Positions 9,727 to 20,700 of a DNA stretch of 64,000 nucleotides are shown in pieces. Origin of the DNA: Citrobacter sedlakii NBRC 105722. GTDB lineage: Bacteria > Pseudomonadota > Gammaproteobacteria > Enterobacterales > Enterobacteriaceae. The notes beneath the pieces are model-generated. The model saw nothing but the letters and a program-made list of their open reading frames with translations, had not been told where the DNA came from and did not search any database. The position numbers and the translations under genes are program-made. The stretch's first letter is position 1, and each line of letters starts with the position of its first letter. The stretch covers positions 372,001-436,000 of the forward strand of contig NZ_BBNB01000001.1 of NCBI RefSeq assembly GCF_000759835.1, in the 5' to 3' direction.

Positions 9727-11088
9727 ATGATGCAAACCGTTTTAGCGAAAATCGTCGCAGACAAGGCGATTTGGGTAGAAGCCCGCAAACAACAACAGCC
9801 GCTGGAGACATTCCAACAGGATGTCCAGCCGAGCACGCGCCATTTCTACGACGCGTTACAGGGGGCGCGCACAGCCTTTATTCTGGAATGTAAAAAGGCC
9901 TCTCCGTCGAAGGGCGTGATCCGCGACGATTTTGATCCGGCGCGCATTGCCAATGTGTACAAGCACTATGCGTCGGCGATTTCCGTCCTCACTGACGAGA
10001 AATATTTCCAGGGCAGCTTCGATTTCCTGCCGCTCGTCAGCCAGGTCGCGCCGCAGCCGATTCTGTGCAAAGACTTTATCATCGATCCGTACCAGATTTA
10101 CCTTGCGCGCCACTATCAGGCCGACGCCTGCCTGCTGATGCTGTCGGTACTCGATGATGAACAGTATCGCCAGCTTGCCGCCGTCGCCCACAGCCTGAAA
10201 ATGGGGGTGCTGACGGAAGTGAGCAACGAAGAAGAGCTGGAGCGCGCCATTGCGCTCGGGGCGAAAGTGGTCGGCATTAATAACCGCGATCTGCGCGATC
10301 TGTCGATTGATTTAAACCGTACCCGCCAGCTTGCGCCGAAACTGGGTCACGGCGTGACGGTCATCAGCGAATCAGGTATCAACACCTACGGTCAGGTCCG
10401 CGAGCTCAGCCACTTTGCTAACGGTTTTCTGATTGGCTCTGCGTTAATGGCATATGACGATCTCAACGCCGCTGTGCGTCGCGTCCTGCTGGGGGAAAAT
10501 AAAGTCTGCGGGCTGACGCGCCCGGAAGATGCGAAAACGGCTTATGAGTCGGGCGCGATCTACGGCGGGTTGATTTTCGTTCCTACCTCTCCCCGCTTCG
10601 TCACTGACGAACAGGCACAGCAGGTGAAAGCCGCCGCGCCGTTGCAGTATGTGGGCGTGTTCCGCAACGCTGAAATCGCCGACGTTTGCGACAAAGCGAG
10701 TCGACTGATGCTGGCTGCCGTCCAGTTGCATGGCGGCGAAGACCAGGCTTACGTTGATGCGCTACGCGCCGCGCTGCCTGCACAGGTGCAGATCTGGAAG
10801 GCGCTGAGCGTTGGCGAAACGCTCCCGGCGCGGGATTATCGGTCTGTCGACAAATACGTGCTGGATAACGGCCAGGGCGGCAGCGGCCAGCGTTTCGACT
10901 GGTCGCTATTGCAGGGGCAGGCGCTGGATAACGTTCTGTTAGCAGGTGGGCTTGGCGCAGATAACTGCGTCGAGGCCGCGAAAGCCGGCTGCGCCGGTCT
11001 TGATTTCAATTCAGGTGTAGAGTCACAGCCGGGCATTAAAGATGCACGCCTTCTGGCATCGGTATTTTCGACACTGCGCGCATATTAA
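9727..11088 (+). CDS. trpC: Bifunctional indole-3-glycerol-phosphate synthase / phosphoribosylanthranilate isomerase
   Basis: TrpC-TrpF fusion, 453 residues, two TIM barrels in tandem. The N-terminal barrel (about 1-255) has [13 protein letters not shown] and ISESGI and makes indole-glycerol phosphate. The C-terminal barrel (about 256-453) has [17 protein letters not shown] and [10 protein letters not shown] and isomerises phosphoribosylanthranilate. Two ATGs in tandem (9727, 9730) are possible starts. There is no spacer after trpD. Confidence 0.97.
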   Translation: MMQTVLAKIVADKAIWVEARKQQQPLETFQQDVQPSTRHFYDALQGARTAFILECKKASPSKGVIRDDFDPARIANVYKHYASAISVLTDEKYFQGSFDFLPLVSQVAPQPILCKDFIIDPYQIYLARHYQADACLLMLSVLDDEQYRQLAAVAHSLKMGVLTEVSNEEELERAIALGAKVVGINNRDLRDLSIDLNRTRQLAPKLGHGVTVISESGINTYGQVRELSHFANGFLIGSALMAYDDLNAAVRRVLLGENKVCGLTRPEDAKTAYESGAIYGGLIFVPTSPRFVTDEQAQQVKAAAPLQYVGVFRNAEIADVCDKASRLMLAAVQLHGGEDQAYVDALRAALPAQVQIWKALSVGETLPARDYRSVDKYVLDNGQGGSGQRFDWSLLQGQALDNVLLAGGLGADNCVEAAKAGCAGLDFNSGVESQPGIKDARLLASVFSTLRAY

Positions 11089-11098
11089 GGAAAAGGAC

Positions 11099-12292
11099 AT
11101 GACAACATTACTTAATCCCTATTTTGGTGAATTTGGCGGCATGTACGTGCCGCAGATACTGATGCCCGCGCTGCGCCAACTGGAAGAGGCGTTCGTCAGC
11201 GCGCAAAAAGACCCGGCGTTTCAGGCCCAGTTTACCGACCTGCTGAAAAACTATGCGGGTCGTCCCACCGCGCTGACGAAGTGCCAGAACATTACGGCGG
11301 GCACCCGCACCACGCTGTATCTGAAGCGCGAGGATTTGCTGCACGGCGGCGCGCATAAAACCAACCAGGTATTAGGCCAGGCGCTACTGGCAAAGCGAAT
11401 GGGCAAAACCGAGATCATCGCGGAAACCGGCGCCGGACAGCATGGCGTTGCGTCGGCGCTGGCCAGCGCGTTGCTCGGCCTGAAATGCCGCATCTACATG
11501 GGCGCGAAGGACGTTGAGCGCCAGTCGCCCAACGTGTTTCGTATGCGTCTGATGGGTGCTGAGGTCATTCACGTTCACAGCGGTTCCGCGACGCTGAAAG
11601 ATGCCTGTAATGAGGCGCTGCGCGACTGGTCTGGCAGCTACGAATCCGCCCACTATATGCTCGGCACTGCGGCAGGTCCGCATCCTTTCCCGACCATTGT
11701 ACGCGAATTCCAGCGCATGATCGGCGAAGAAACCAAAGCGCAAATCCTAGAAAAAGAAGGACGTTTGCCGGACGCCGTTATTGCCTGCGTTGGTGGCGGT
11801 TCCAACGCTATCGGGATGTTTGCTGACTTCATTAATGAAACCAGCGTCGGGTTAATTGGCGTTGAACCAGGCGGTCACGGGATAGAAACAGGCGAACATG
11901 GCGCCCCGCTTAAGCATGGCCGCGTCGGGATTTACTTCGGTATGAAAGCGCCAATGATGCAGACTGAAGAGGGTCAGATCGAAGAGTCTTACTCAATTTC
12001 CGCGGGTCTGGATTTCCCGTCGGTGGGGCCGCAGCACGCTTATCTGAACAGCACCGGGCGTGCCGATTATGTGTCGATTACCGACGACGAAGCGCTGGAT
12101 GCGTTCAAAACGCTGTGCCGTCATGAAGGGATTATCCCGGCGCTGGAATCCTCCCACGCATTGGCCCATGCGCTGAAAATGATGCGTGAGAACCCGGAGA
12201 AAGAGCAACTGTTGGTGGTAAACCTCTCCGGACGCGGCGACAAAGACATCTTTACGGTACACGATATTCTGAAAGCGCAAGGGGAAATCTGA
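11099..12292 (+). CDS. trpB: Tryptophan synthase beta chain
   Basis: PLP enzyme that condenses indole with serine. 397 residues from ATG 11099, which follows an AAGGAAAAGG ribosome site; an earlier in-frame start at 11042 lies inside trpC and is rejected. The PLP lysine is Lys87 in GGAHKTNQ. The phosphate loop GGGSNA and the tail signature SGRGDKD are present. TGATG joins it to trpA. Forms the alpha2-beta2 complex with an indole tunnel. Confidence 0.98.
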   Translation: MTTLLNPYFGEFGGMYVPQILMPALRQLEEAFVSAQKDPAFQAQFTDLLKNYAGRPTALTKCQNITAGTRTTLYLKREDLLHGGAHKTNQVLGQALLAKRMGKTEIIAETGAGQHGVASALASALLGLKCRIYMGAKDVERQSPNVFRMRLMGAEVIHVHSGSATLKDACNEALRDWSGSYESAHYMLGTAAGPHPFPTIVREFQRMIGEETKAQILEKEGRLPDAVIACVGGGSNAIGMFADFINETSVGLIGVEPGGHGIETGEHGAPLKHGRVGIYFGMKAPMMQTEEGQIEESYSISAGLDFPSVGPQHAYLNSTGRADYVSITDDEALDAFKTLCRHEGIIPALESSHALAHALKMMRENPEKEQLLVVNLSGRGDKDIFTVHDILKAQGEI

Positions 12293-13098
12293 TGGAACGC
12301 TACGAAACGCTGTTTGCACAACTGAACGATCGCAAGGAAGGCGCCTTTGTCCCCTTCGTGACTCTCGGCGACCCCGGCGTGGAACAGTCGCTCAGCATTA
12401 TCGATACCCTGATAGAGGCTGGCGCTGACGCGCTGGAGCTGGGGATCCCTTTCTCCGATCCGTTAGCCGATGGCCCGACTATTCAGAGCGCAACCCTGCG
12501 CGCTTTTGCCGCAGGCGTTACGCCAGGCCAGTGTTTTGAGATGCTGGCGGCCATTCGCGCTAAGCATCCAACGATCCCGATTGGTCTGCTGATGTATGCG
12601 AATCTGGTATTCAGTAAGGGCATTGATGAATTTTATGCGCAGTGTGAAAAGGTCGGCGTGGATTCGGTACTGGTTGCCGATGTGCCGGTAGAAGAATCTG
12701 CCCCCTTCCGTCAGGCTGCGCTACGCCACAATGTCGCGCCAATTTTCATCTGCCCGCCCAATGCGGACGATGACCTGCTGCGCCAGATTGCCTCCTACGG
12801 TCGCGCCTACACTTACCTGGTGTCTCGCGCAGGGGTGACCGGGGCCGAGAACCGGGCGGCGCTGCCATTGCACCATCTGGTAGAAAAGCTGAAGGAATAT
12901 CACGCTGCGCCTTCCCTGCAAGGTTTCGGTATCTCGGCGCCGGAACAAGTATCCGCCGCCATTGACGCCGGTGCGGCAGGTGCGATATCGGGTTCAGCGA
13001 TTGTAAAAATCATCGAGAAAAATATCGACACTCCTGAGCAGATGCTCAGCGAACTAAAAACCTTCGTCAGCGATATGAAAGCGGCCACCCGCCGTTAA
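12292..13098 (+). CDS. trpA: Tryptophan synthase alpha chain
   Basis: Cleaves indole-3-glycerol phosphate to indole and glyceraldehyde-3-phosphate. TIM barrel of 268 residues with catalytic Glu49 ([14 protein letters not shown]) and Asp60, and the phosphate-binding GFGIS segment. Start overlaps the trpB stop by one base. Last gene of the trp operon. Confidence 0.98.
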   Translation: MERYETLFAQLNDRKEGAFVPFVTLGDPGVEQSLSIIDTLIEAGADALELGIPFSDPLADGPTIQSATLRAFAAGVTPGQCFEMLAAIRAKHPTIPIGLLMYANLVFSKGIDEFYAQCEKVGVDSVLVADVPVEESAPFRQAALRHNVAPIFICPPNADDDLLRQIASYGRAYTYLVSRAGVTGAENRAALPLHHLVEKLKEYHAAPSLQGFGISAPEQVSAAIDAGAAGAISGSAIVKIIEKNIDTPEQMLSELKTFVSDMKAATRR

Positions 13099-13104
13099 CA
13101 CATT

Positions 13105-13135
13105 GCAGGCCGCCAGATTCATGCTGGCGGCCTGC
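13105..13135 (+). terminator. Hairpin after trpA
   Basis: A perfect 12-bp stem (13105-13116 with 13124-13135) has a seven-base loop and lies six bases after the trpA stop. No T-tract follows, so it may protect the 3' end or pause polymerase ahead of Rho-dependent termination rather than act as an intrinsic terminator. Confidence 0.6.
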
Positions 13136-13666
13136 TCCGTTGCGTGACGTCAACGCACTCAAGCCATGAACAGGTTTCCATAACTTTTCCTTCAGTCTGC
13201 TGTAATAGCAGGGTTTTTTGGTTGGTTACGCCTCCCGTCTGCTGCCTACAGCCGCGTTTATACGACCTGCACCCTCAAAAAATCTGCATCAATAGAAAAT
13301 TTTCCTTCATGGATTTTGAACACCCACGGTTTGCCAGGAATAATCCTAAAGCCCTGAGCCCAGACAACGCTTAAACGTCAGTTAGCCGCAGTTAACGTAA
13401 GTTTATGTCAGCATTACGTTTATCATTAACATAACCACACATTATGGTAACGTAAGTTATTAGTTGAAAGGTTAACGATATGTCGCTAAGCCACTCATTT
13501 TTAACGGGCTACTATTAAATAATTAATATCGCAGCAAAATTATTTTCACCGCAACCAGAACAGCCGCTTAAATTTGACTATCTGCTGATAGCGACTAATT
13601 TTAGAAGGGTGACGACAACGGTCACAAATTAACATTTATATATATTAACGAAACAGGAGAAATAAC
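13136..13666. other. trpA-yciG intergenic region
   Basis: About 530 bp with no convincing gene. The second half is AT-rich. TAACGTAAGTT occurs twice as a direct repeat (13393-13403 and 13448-13458), with TTACGTTTATC nearby in the opposite sense. This is where the yciG promoter should be; the E. coli yciGFE genes are known RpoS- and H-NS-controlled genes, and the AT-richness fits H-NS binding. A 76-codon ORF (13144-13374) is not supported. Confidence 0.5.
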
Positions 13667-13849
13667 ATGGCCGAACATCGTGGTGGTTCAGGAAATTTCG
13701 CCGAAGATCGTGAAAAAGCATCAGAAGCAGGCCGCAAAGGCGGTCAGCATAGCGGCGGGAATTTTAAAAACGACCCGCAACGTGCTTCTGAAGCAGGTAA
13801 AAAAGGTGGCCAGAATAGCCACGGCGGAAATAAATCCGACAAATCATGA
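13667..13849 (+). CDS. yciG: KGG-repeat stress protein YciG
   Basis: 60-residue, very hydrophilic protein with two copies of a Lys-Gly-Gly motif unit (ASEAGRKGGQ and ASEAGKKGGQ). The family is general-stress-induced; YciG is linked to swarming motility in E. coli and the molecular role is unknown. AGGAG precedes the ATG. First gene of yciG-yciF-yciE-katN, all on the same strand with short gaps. Confidence 0.92.
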   Translation: MAEHRGGSGNFAEDREKASEAGRKGGQHSGGNFKNDPQRASEAGKKGGQNSHGGNKSDKS

Positions 13850-13932
13850 TTTAATTGTTTCCACAACAACATGATTTCTCGAAGCATGCTGCGAGTCTTC
13901 GGGCTCGCAGTATTAATCTCAGGAGAATACCA

Positions 13933-14433
13933 ATGAATATGAAGACTGTTGAAGACGTTTTTATCCATCTACTTTCAGACACCTACAGCGCAGAAAAACA
14001 ATTGACTCGTGCTCTGTCGAAATTATCCAGAGCCGCCTCTAACGAAAAATTAATCCAGGCGTTTCAGGCTCACCTTGAAGAAACGCAGGGTCAGATTGAG
14101 CGTATCGATCAGGTCGTTGAATCTGAAGCCGGTATTAAAGTGAAGCGCATGAAGTGCGTGGCGATGGAAGGCCTGATTGAAGAAGCGAATGAGGTCATTG
14201 AAAGCACTGAGAAAAACGAAGTGCGTGACGCCGCCCTGATTGCTGCTGCGCAAAAAGTTGAACACTACGAAATTGCAAGCTACGGCACTCTGGTAACGCT
14301 TGCCGAACAACTGGGCTATACCAAAGCGGTCAAACTGCTTAAAGAAACGCTGGAAGAAGAAAAAGCCACTGATTTAAAACTTACCGATTTAGCAATTGGT
14401 AATGTGAATAAAAAAGCCGGAAATAAATCCTGA
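13933..14433 (+). CDS. yciF: Ferritin-like protein YciF (DUF892)
   Basis: 166 residues, all-helical, YciE/YciF family with a ferritin-like four-helix bundle and acidic residues positioned as possible di-iron ligands (HLEETQGQIERID, KVEHYEIASYGT). Start at 13933 after AGGAGA; longer in-frame starts lack a ribosome site. In Salmonella the yciGFE-katN genes are RpoS-dependent and respond to bile. Enzyme activity is not established. Confidence 0.92.
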   Translation: MNMKTVEDVFIHLLSDTYSAEKQLTRALSKLSRAASNEKLIQAFQAHLEETQGQIERIDQVVESEAGIKVKRMKCVAMEGLIEEANEVIESTEKNEVRDAALIAAAQKVEHYEIASYGTLVTLAEQLGYTKAVKLLKETLEEEKATDLKLTDLAIGNVNKKAGNKS

Positions 14434-14493
14434 TAATTTTATTTCCTGTTTTTAACCCACGCTGCTTTTAATTATTTTCTGAGGACATAACCA

Positions 14494-15000
14494 ATGAATG
14501 CGATTGAACATTATCATGACTGGCTTCGTGACGCCCATGCTATGGAAAAACAAGCCGAATCCATGCTCGAATCAATGGCGAGCCGCATCGATAATTACCC
14601 TGACTTGCGTGCAAGAATTGAACAACATATTAGCGAAACCAAGCATCAAATTACGGTTCTGGAAGGTATTCTCGACCGCAATAATATTTCCCGCTCGGTT
14701 ATCAAAGATTCAATGAGTAAAATGGCTGCGCTTGGTCAGTCTATCGGCGGTATGTTCCCTTCCGACGAGATCGTGAAAGGGTCAATTAGCGGCTACGTTT
14801 TTGAGCAATTCGAAATTGCCTGCTATACCTCCCTGCTCGCAGCTTCGCAAAAAGCAGGCGATACCGCGTCTATTCCTGCCATTGAATCCATCCTTAATGA
14901 GGAAAAACAAATGGCTGACTGGCTGATTAAACATATTCCTGACACAACAGAACAATTCCTGCTGCGCTCTGAAGCAGACGGCGTAGAAGCGAAAAAATAA
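14494..15000 (+). CDS. yciE: Ferritin-like protein YciE (DUF892)
   Basis: 168 residues, paralogue of YciF with the same predicted ferritin-like fold; ExxH-type positions appear in EQHISETKHQ and FEQFEIACY. GAGGA lies before the ATG. It sits 60 bp after yciF and 19 bp before katN, so co-transcription is likely. Presumed stress role, inferred from the family and from the linked catalase. Confidence 0.92.
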   Translation: MNAIEHYHDWLRDAHAMEKQAESMLESMASRIDNYPDLRARIEQHISETKHQITVLEGILDRNNISRSVIKDSMSKMAALGQSIGGMFPSDEIVKGSISGYVFEQFEIACYTSLLAASQKAGDTASIPAIESILNEEKQMADWLIKHIPDTTEQFLLRSEADGVEAKK

Positions 15001-15019
15001 ATTATTATCAGGAGGCAGA

Positions 15020-15898
15020 ATGTTTCGACACGTTAAACAACTTCAATATACGGTGCGAGTCAGTGAGCCTAATCCTGGTTTAGCAAATCTTTTGCTGGAG
15101 CAATTTGGCGGCCCTCAGGGCGAACTGGCTGCTGCATGTCGTTACTTTACCCAGGGGCTGGGTGATGATGATGCAGGACGCAAAGAGATGCTGATGGACA
15201 TAGCGACCGAGGAACTGAGCCATCTGGAAATCATCGGTTCGCTGGTAGGCATGCTGAATAAAGGCGCAAAGGGCGCGCTGGCTGAAGGTACGGAAAACGA
15301 AGCCGAGCTGTATCGTTCCCTTACCGCTAACGGCAACGATAGCCACATTACTTCCCTGCTCTATGGCGGCGGCCCTGCCCTGACCAACTCCGCAGGCGTG
15401 CCGTGGACAGCGGCTTACATCGACACAATTGGCGAAGTGACCGCCGATTTGCGATCCAATATCGCTGCTGAAGCACGGGCAAAAATTATTTACGAGCGGC
15501 TGATTAACGTCACAGACGATCCCGGCGTTAAAGACGCGCTGGCGTTTCTGATGACCCGTGAAGCTGCGCACCAGTTGTCGTTTGAAAAGGCGCTGTACTC
15601 AATTCGCAATAACTTCCCGCCGGGTAAATTGCCGCCTGTGGAGCAGTACACCAACGTGTACTACAACATGTCTCAGGGTGACGATCCGCGCGGTAGCTGG
15701 AACAGTGACGAGAACTTTGAATATGTTGCCGAACCGATGCCAGCCGTTGACGGCGGTGACGGTCTGGCTACCGTCAAACTGACGAAACAGCAGCAAACGC
15801 TGTTAAAAGCGATGGCGGAAAGAACCAAGTCCGATCCGTCGGCTGACCCGCTCACCGGTGCAGAACTCGGTCAAGGCGAGCCGCAGGAAAAGCAGTAA
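15020..15898 (+). CDS. katN: Non-heme manganese catalase
   Basis: Di-manganese catalase, 292 residues, converting hydrogen peroxide to water and oxygen. The four-helix bundle shows metal-ligand motifs in EELSHLEIIG and TREAAHQLSFEKAL, and the NNFPPGKLP segment is typical of the family. AGGAGG precedes the ATG. Present after yciE in Salmonella and relatives but absent from that place in E. coli K-12. Ends just before a strong intrinsic terminator. Confidence 0.95.
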   Translation: MFRHVKQLQYTVRVSEPNPGLANLLLEQFGGPQGELAAACRYFTQGLGDDDAGRKEMLMDIATEELSHLEIIGSLVGMLNKGAKGALAEGTENEAELYRSLTANGNDSHITSLLYGGGPALTNSAGVPWTAAYIDTIGEVTADLRSNIAAEARAKIIYERLINVTDDPGVKDALAFLMTREAAHQLSFEKALYSIRNNFPPGKLPPVEQYTNVYYNMSQGDDPRGSWNSDENFEYVAEPMPAVDGGDGLATVKLTKQQQTLLKAMAERTKSDPSADPLTGAELGQGEPQEKQ

Positions 15899-15938
15899 TA
15901 GCGTGAAGAAATAATTCCGTGTGTGTCATGTCCTTATT

Positions 15939-15965
15939 GACCCCGTAAATACGGGGTCTTTTTTT
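15939..15965 (+). terminator. Intrinsic terminator after katN
   Basis: GACCCCGT (15939-15946), loop AAAT, ACGGGGTC (15951-15958), then seven T (15959-15965). Ends the yciGFE-katN transcript just before the convergent ompW stop. Confidence 0.92.
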
Positions 15966-15971
15966 ATGGCA

Positions 15972-16625
15972 TCAGAAACGATAACCGGCGGAGAACATAA
16001 ATACCCACGGGTCGAGACGAATGTTGTCATTGTATCGGCCTGCCGGCAGTACTGCGCCGTTGGATTTATATTTCGCTTCGGTATCAATATCCATGTACCA
16101 GACGGACATGTTGATCAACCAGTCGCGATCGATTAGATAATCCAGCCCAACCTGTCCTGCTACGCCCCATGAGTCCTTCAGACTCAGATCGGATAACCCC
16201 GCTTCCTTTCCATCATCATTAAATTTGGTATCAAAGAAAGTGGTGTAATTCACACCTGCCCCTACGTACGGGCGCAGCTTGCTGCTGGAATCGCCAAAAT
16301 ACCATTGCGCCATCAGTGTTGGCGGTAAATGGTGAACGGTTGCGATATCACCGGTCGCCTGCGTGCCGACCTTATGGCGGAACGGTGTCGCCGCCAGTAA
16401 TTCAACGCCGATGTTATCGGTTGCCATGTAAGTAAAGGTCAGGCCGAGTTGGGTATTGTTACTGACGTTAAAACCGCCCAGATGGCCTAATGTGCCGTCT
16501 GCGCCTTCTGTCGGACGAACCGTCGCCGAGCCTGCCCGAATAAAAAACTCGCCAGCTTCATGCGCATAGACGCCGCCAGAGAGAAGTGTACTTACTGCCA
16601 ACGCCGCCACTGTTAACTTTTTCAT
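15972..16625 (-). CDS. ompW: Outer-membrane protein W
   Basis: Eight-stranded beta-barrel porin with a narrow hydrophobic channel, 217 residues including a 21-residue signal peptide (MKKLTVAALAVSTLLSGGVYA). It ends in aromatic Phe (FSAGYRF), the BAM recognition signal. The family serves as colicin S4 receptor and is induced in anaerobic conditions by FNR in E. coli; an FNR-type box lies upstream here. Divergent from yciC, convergent with katN. Confidence 0.96.
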   Translation of the reverse strand: MKKLTVAALAVSTLLSGGVYAHEAGEFFIRAGSATVRPTEGADGTLGHLGGFNVSNNTQLGLTFTYMATDNIGVELLAATPFRHKVGTQATGDIATVHHLPPTLMAQWYFGDSSSKLRPYVGAGVNYTTFFDTKFNDDGKEAGLSDLSLKDSWGVAGQVGLDYLIDRDWLINMSVWYMDIDTEAKYKSNGAVLPAGRYNDNIRLDPWVFMFSAGYRF

Positions 16626-16728
16626 ATCCGCTCCATCGTTATGGTTATAACTGCGTGACGAATATACCTACATTGGAGTAATGAGTGATCTAACCTGGAT
16701 CACATTACGTCGTGTAATTTAACATTTA

Positions 16729-16742
16729 TTGATCCAGATTAA
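16729..16742. promoter_or_regulatory. FNR-type box in the ompW-yciC intergenic region
   Basis: TTGAT-CCAG-ATTAA matches the FNR consensus TTGAT-N4-ATCAA at nine of ten positions. It lies about 104 bp upstream of the ompW start, inside the 340-bp gap between ompW and yciC. The rest of that gap is AT-rich with no gene. FNR control of ompW is known in E. coli; the call here is by motif. Confidence 0.65.
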
Positions 16743-16806
16743 TTTAGAAGTAGCATTCAAAATCCTGGTTATTGTCATTCAGATCAAATTTGAAATATTT
16801 TCATAA

Positions 16807-17709
<903 letters not shown>

Positions 17710-17764
17710 CCCCTTACGCGTCGCAGGCCTTTTCGCCCGACGCTTTTGATTACGGAAATGAACA

Positions 17765-18304
17765 ATGAAGCAGTTTCTCGATTTTTTACCGCTGGTGGTC
17801 TTCTTTGTTTTTTACAAAGTCTATGACATCTATGCCGCCACCTCCGCGCTGATTGTGGCAACGGCCATCGTGCTTATCTACAGTTGGGTTCGCTACCGCA
17901 AGGTAGAGAAAATGGCGCTGATTACTTTTGTTCTGGTCGCTGTGTTTGGTGGGCTGACGATCTTCTTCCATAACGATGAGTTTATTAAGTGGAAAGTCAC
18001 GGTCATTTATGGCCTGTTTGCCAGCGCGTTGCTGATCAGCCAGTGGGTAATGAAAAAACCGCTGATTCAGCGCATGTTGGGTAAAGAACTGACGCTGCCG
18101 CAAGCAGTGTGGTCGAAGCTCAACCTCGCGTGGGCGGTGTTCTTTATTCTGTGCGGCCTCGCGAATATTTATATCGCGTTCTGGCTACCGCAAAATATCT
18201 GGGTGAACTTTAAAGTGTTTGGCCTGACCGCGCTGACGCTGATTTTTACCCTGCTCAGCGGCGTCTATATTTATCGACATATGCCGCAGGAAGACAAATC
18301 CTGA
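17765..18304 (+). CDS. yciB: Septation protein A family inner-membrane protein
   Basis: 179-residue protein with about five membrane segments; IspZ/YciB family. In Shigella loss affects septation, and in E. coli it interacts with the cell elongation and division machinery, so a role in envelope synthesis is likely. The family start [20 protein letters not shown] is intact. A strong terminator follows 13 bp after the stop. Confidence 0.94.
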   Translation: MKQFLDFLPLVVFFVFYKVYDIYAATSALIVATAIVLIYSWVRYRKVEKMALITFVLVAVFGGLTIFFHNDEFIKWKVTVIYGLFASALLISQWVMKKPLIQRMLGKELTLPQAVWSKLNLAWAVFFILCGLANIYIAFWLPQNIWVNFKVFGLTALTLIFTLLSGVYIYRHMPQEDKS

Positions 18305-18316
18305 ACCGCTTTTGAT

Positions 18317-18343
18317 GCCAGGCCTGAAAGCCTGGCTTTTTTT
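18317..18343 (+). terminator. Intrinsic terminator after yciB
   Basis: GCCAGGC (18317-18323), six-base loop, GCCTGGC (18330-18336), seven T. It separates the yciC-yciB transcript from the receptor gene. Confidence 0.92.
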
Positions 18344-18444
18344 CTCCCCTCCCGGTATCACCTGTTCTGCACTTTTCCTTTGTTATCGATCCATAAATTG
18401 GGTGAATCATGAAGATATTGTGGAGATTGCCTTCCCGATATTGT

Positions 18445-18463
18445 AATGAGAATGCTTATCATT
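18445..18463. promoter_or_regulatory. Fur box upstream of the receptor gene
   Basis: A 9-1-9 imperfect palindrome, AATGAGAAT-G-CTTATCATT, in which seven of nine positions match across the centre. It resembles the consensus GATAATGATAATCATTATC. It lies 42 bp before the receptor start, so iron repression by Fur is expected. Confidence 0.75.
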
Positions 18464-18504
18464 GATATTCCGTATCGCGTTTTTAACAATAGGGATGTCC
18501 GTTG

Positions 18505-20691
18505 ATGATTTCGATAATAAAAAGCTCTCCGCGCCCTCTGGCGCTCTTGATTGCCGCAGCATTGAGTGGAAATGCGTTCGCTGCAGACGACGCGATGAAT
18601 GACGGTGAAACCATGGTCGTTCAGGCCACCGCCGAAGAAGCCCTTAAGCAGCAGCCAGGGGTGTCTGTCATTACCGCCAAAGACATTGAAAAACACCCTC
18701 CCGTTAACGATCTCTCCGATATTATTCGCACTATGCCGGGGGTTAACCTGACGGGTAACAGCGCCAGCGGCAGCCGGGGCAATAACCGTCAGATAGACAT
18801 TCGCGGTATGGGTCCGGAAAACACCCTTATTTTGATTGACGGCGTACCGGTAACGTCCAGAAACTCGGTACGCTATAGCTGGCGCGGCGAGCGGGACACC
18901 CGGGGTGATACCAACTGGGTGCCTGCGGAAATGGTTGAGCGCATTGAGGTTCTGCGCGGCCCGGCGGCGGCACGCTACGGCTCTGGCGCCGCTGGCGGCG
19001 TGGTGAATATCATCACCAAACAGCCAACAAACGACTGGCACGGCTCGCTTTCTCTCTATACCAACCAGCCCGAGAACAATAAAGAAGGCGCGACCAAGCG
19101 CGCAAACTTCAACCTGAGTGGGCCGCTCATTGACGATGTACTGACGATGCGCCTGTACGGAAACATTAACAAAACCGACGCCGACGCCGCGGACATCAAT
19201 ACCCAACAAAACGGCTCCTATGCCGCCGGACGTGAAGGGGTACGCAACAAAGATATTAATGCCCTGCTCTCCTGGAAACTGACGCCGCAGCAGATTGTCG
19301 ATTTTGACTACAGCTACAGCCGCCAGGGGAATATTTACGCAGGCGACACCCAGTACAGTAACAGCAACGTCAGCCCTAATGGTCTGGTCAACACGCTATA
19401 CGGTGAAGAAACTAACCGGATGTACCGTCAGTCATGGGGCTTAACCCATAACGGGATCTGGGACTGGGGACAGTCAAAATTCGGCGTCTATTACGAAAAA
19501 ACCCATAATACGCGGATGCAGGAAGGCTCGACCGGGAAAGTGGAGGGAATGATCAATAATACCGATTACTCCACCAGCCGCCTGGAGTCGTATCGTTCTT
19601 CTGGCGAACTGAACATTCCGGTCTTCTGGCTGGTCGATCAAACCCTGACCCTTGGGGCCGAATGGAGCCGCGATGAACTAAACGATCCGGCATCGATGCA
19701 GGCGACCAGCGCATCCGGCGTGCAGATTGGCAATGTCTCCGGCGACGCTTCTGACCGTAGCACGAAAAACAGCGCCACCCTGACCGGTATTTATCTTGAA
19801 GATAACATCCAGGCGCGCCCAGGAACGGACATCATCCCGGGGATCCGCTTTGACTATCACAACGACTTCGGCAGTAACTGGAGCCCCAGCCTGAACATGT
19901 CCCAGGAGCTTGGCGACATGTTTAAGCTAAAAGCCGGGATTGCGCGGGTCTTCAAAGCGCCAAACCTGTATCAGTCCAGCGAAGGCTATCTGCTGTCCAC
20001 ACGCGGCAACGGCTGCCCGAATAATATCGCCACGGGCAGTTGCTACCTGCTGGGCAACCCGGACCTGGATCCGGAAATCAGCATCAATAAAGAGATCGGT
20101 CTTGAATTTAACTATGACGGCTGGGATGCGGGCATAACCTGGTTCCGTAACGACTACAAAAATAAGATTGTTTCGGGAACCGACATCATCGGCTACGCCT
20201 CTAACGGCAACAACATTCTGCAGTGGGAAAACGGCGGCAAAGCAATAGTCGAAGGTCTGGAAGGTAACGTGGTGATCCCGCTGCTGCCGGACACCCTGAG
20301 CTGGCGCACCAATGCGACCTACATGATCAAATCGGAAAATAAGGACACCGGTAACCCACTGTCGGTTATTCCTAAGTACACGATCAATACTATGCTCGAC
20401 TGGCAGGTTAACGATAAATTCTCGACAAACCTCCAGTGGACGCAGTATGGCCGTCAGAAACCGCGTGAGTACGCCGAAACGCGTAACGAAACCGGCGCAA
20501 TGTCGGATAAAGAAATCGGCGCCTACGCGATTGTCGGCATTGGCGCGAATTATCAGATGACAAAGAATCTGCGACTTAATGCGGGCATCAGTAACCTGTT
20601 CGATAAGCAGATTTATCGTGAAAACGACGGCGCGTCGACCTACAACGAACCAGGCCGGGCATATTACGCTGGCGTCACCATGTCATTTTAA
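18505..20691 (+). CDS. TonB-dependent catecholate siderophore receptor (IroN/FepA family)
   Basis: Outer-membrane receptor, 728 residues. ATG 18505 follows AGGGA; the TTG just before it is an unlikely start. Signal peptide about 1-26 (ending NAFA), then a TonB box-like ETMVVQA, the plug domain (RGNNRQIDIRGMGPENTL; GPAAARYGSGAAGGVVNII) and a 22-strand barrel ending GVTMSF. Plug wording such as GVPVTSRNSVRYSW is closer to the salmochelin receptor IroN than to FepA as I remember them. Substrate is probably ferric enterobactin, its glucosylated form or a breakdown product; not proven. No siderophore synthesis genes adjoin it. It stands alone between two terminators at the yciB-yciA junction, which is empty in E. 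coli. Confidence 0.92.
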   Translation: MISIIKSSPRPLALLIAAALSGNAFAADDAMNDGETMVVQATAEEALKQQPGVSVITAKDIEKHPPVNDLSDIIRTMPGVNLTGNSASGSRGNNRQIDIRGMGPENTLILIDGVPVTSRNSVRYSWRGERDTRGDTNWVPAEMVERIEVLRGPAAARYGSGAAGGVVNIITKQPTNDWHGSLSLYTNQPENNKEGATKRANFNLSGPLIDDVLTMRLYGNINKTDADAADINTQQNGSYAAGREGVRNKDINALLSWKLTPQQIVDFDYSYSRQGNIYAGDTQYSNSNVSPNGLVNTLYGEETNRMYRQSWGLTHNGIWDWGQSKFGVYYEKTHNTRMQEGSTGKVEGMINNTDYSTSRLESYRSSGELNIPVFWLVDQTLTLGAEWSRDELNDPASMQATSASGVQIGNVSGDASDRSTKNSATLTGIYLEDNIQARPGTDIIPGIRFDYHNDFGSNWSPSLNMSQELGDMFKLKAGIARVFKAPNLYQSSEGYLLSTRGNGCPNNIATGSCYLLGNPDLDPEISINKEIGLEFNYDGWDAGITWFRNDYKNKIVSGTDIIGYASNGNNILQWENGGKAIVEGLEGNVVIPLLPDTLSWRTNATYMIKSENKDTGNPLSVIPKYTINTMLDWQVNDKFSTNLQWTQYGRQKPREYAETRNETGAMSDKEIGAYAIVGIGANYQMTKNLRLNAGISNLFDKQIYRENDGASTYNEPGRAYYAGVTMSF

Positions 20692-20700
20692 TCTCTCCAA

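Noticed and set aside
13144-13374. 76-codon ORF between trpA and yciG
   Set aside because: No ribosome site, unusual composition, overlaps no known family, and lies in a region expected to hold regulation.
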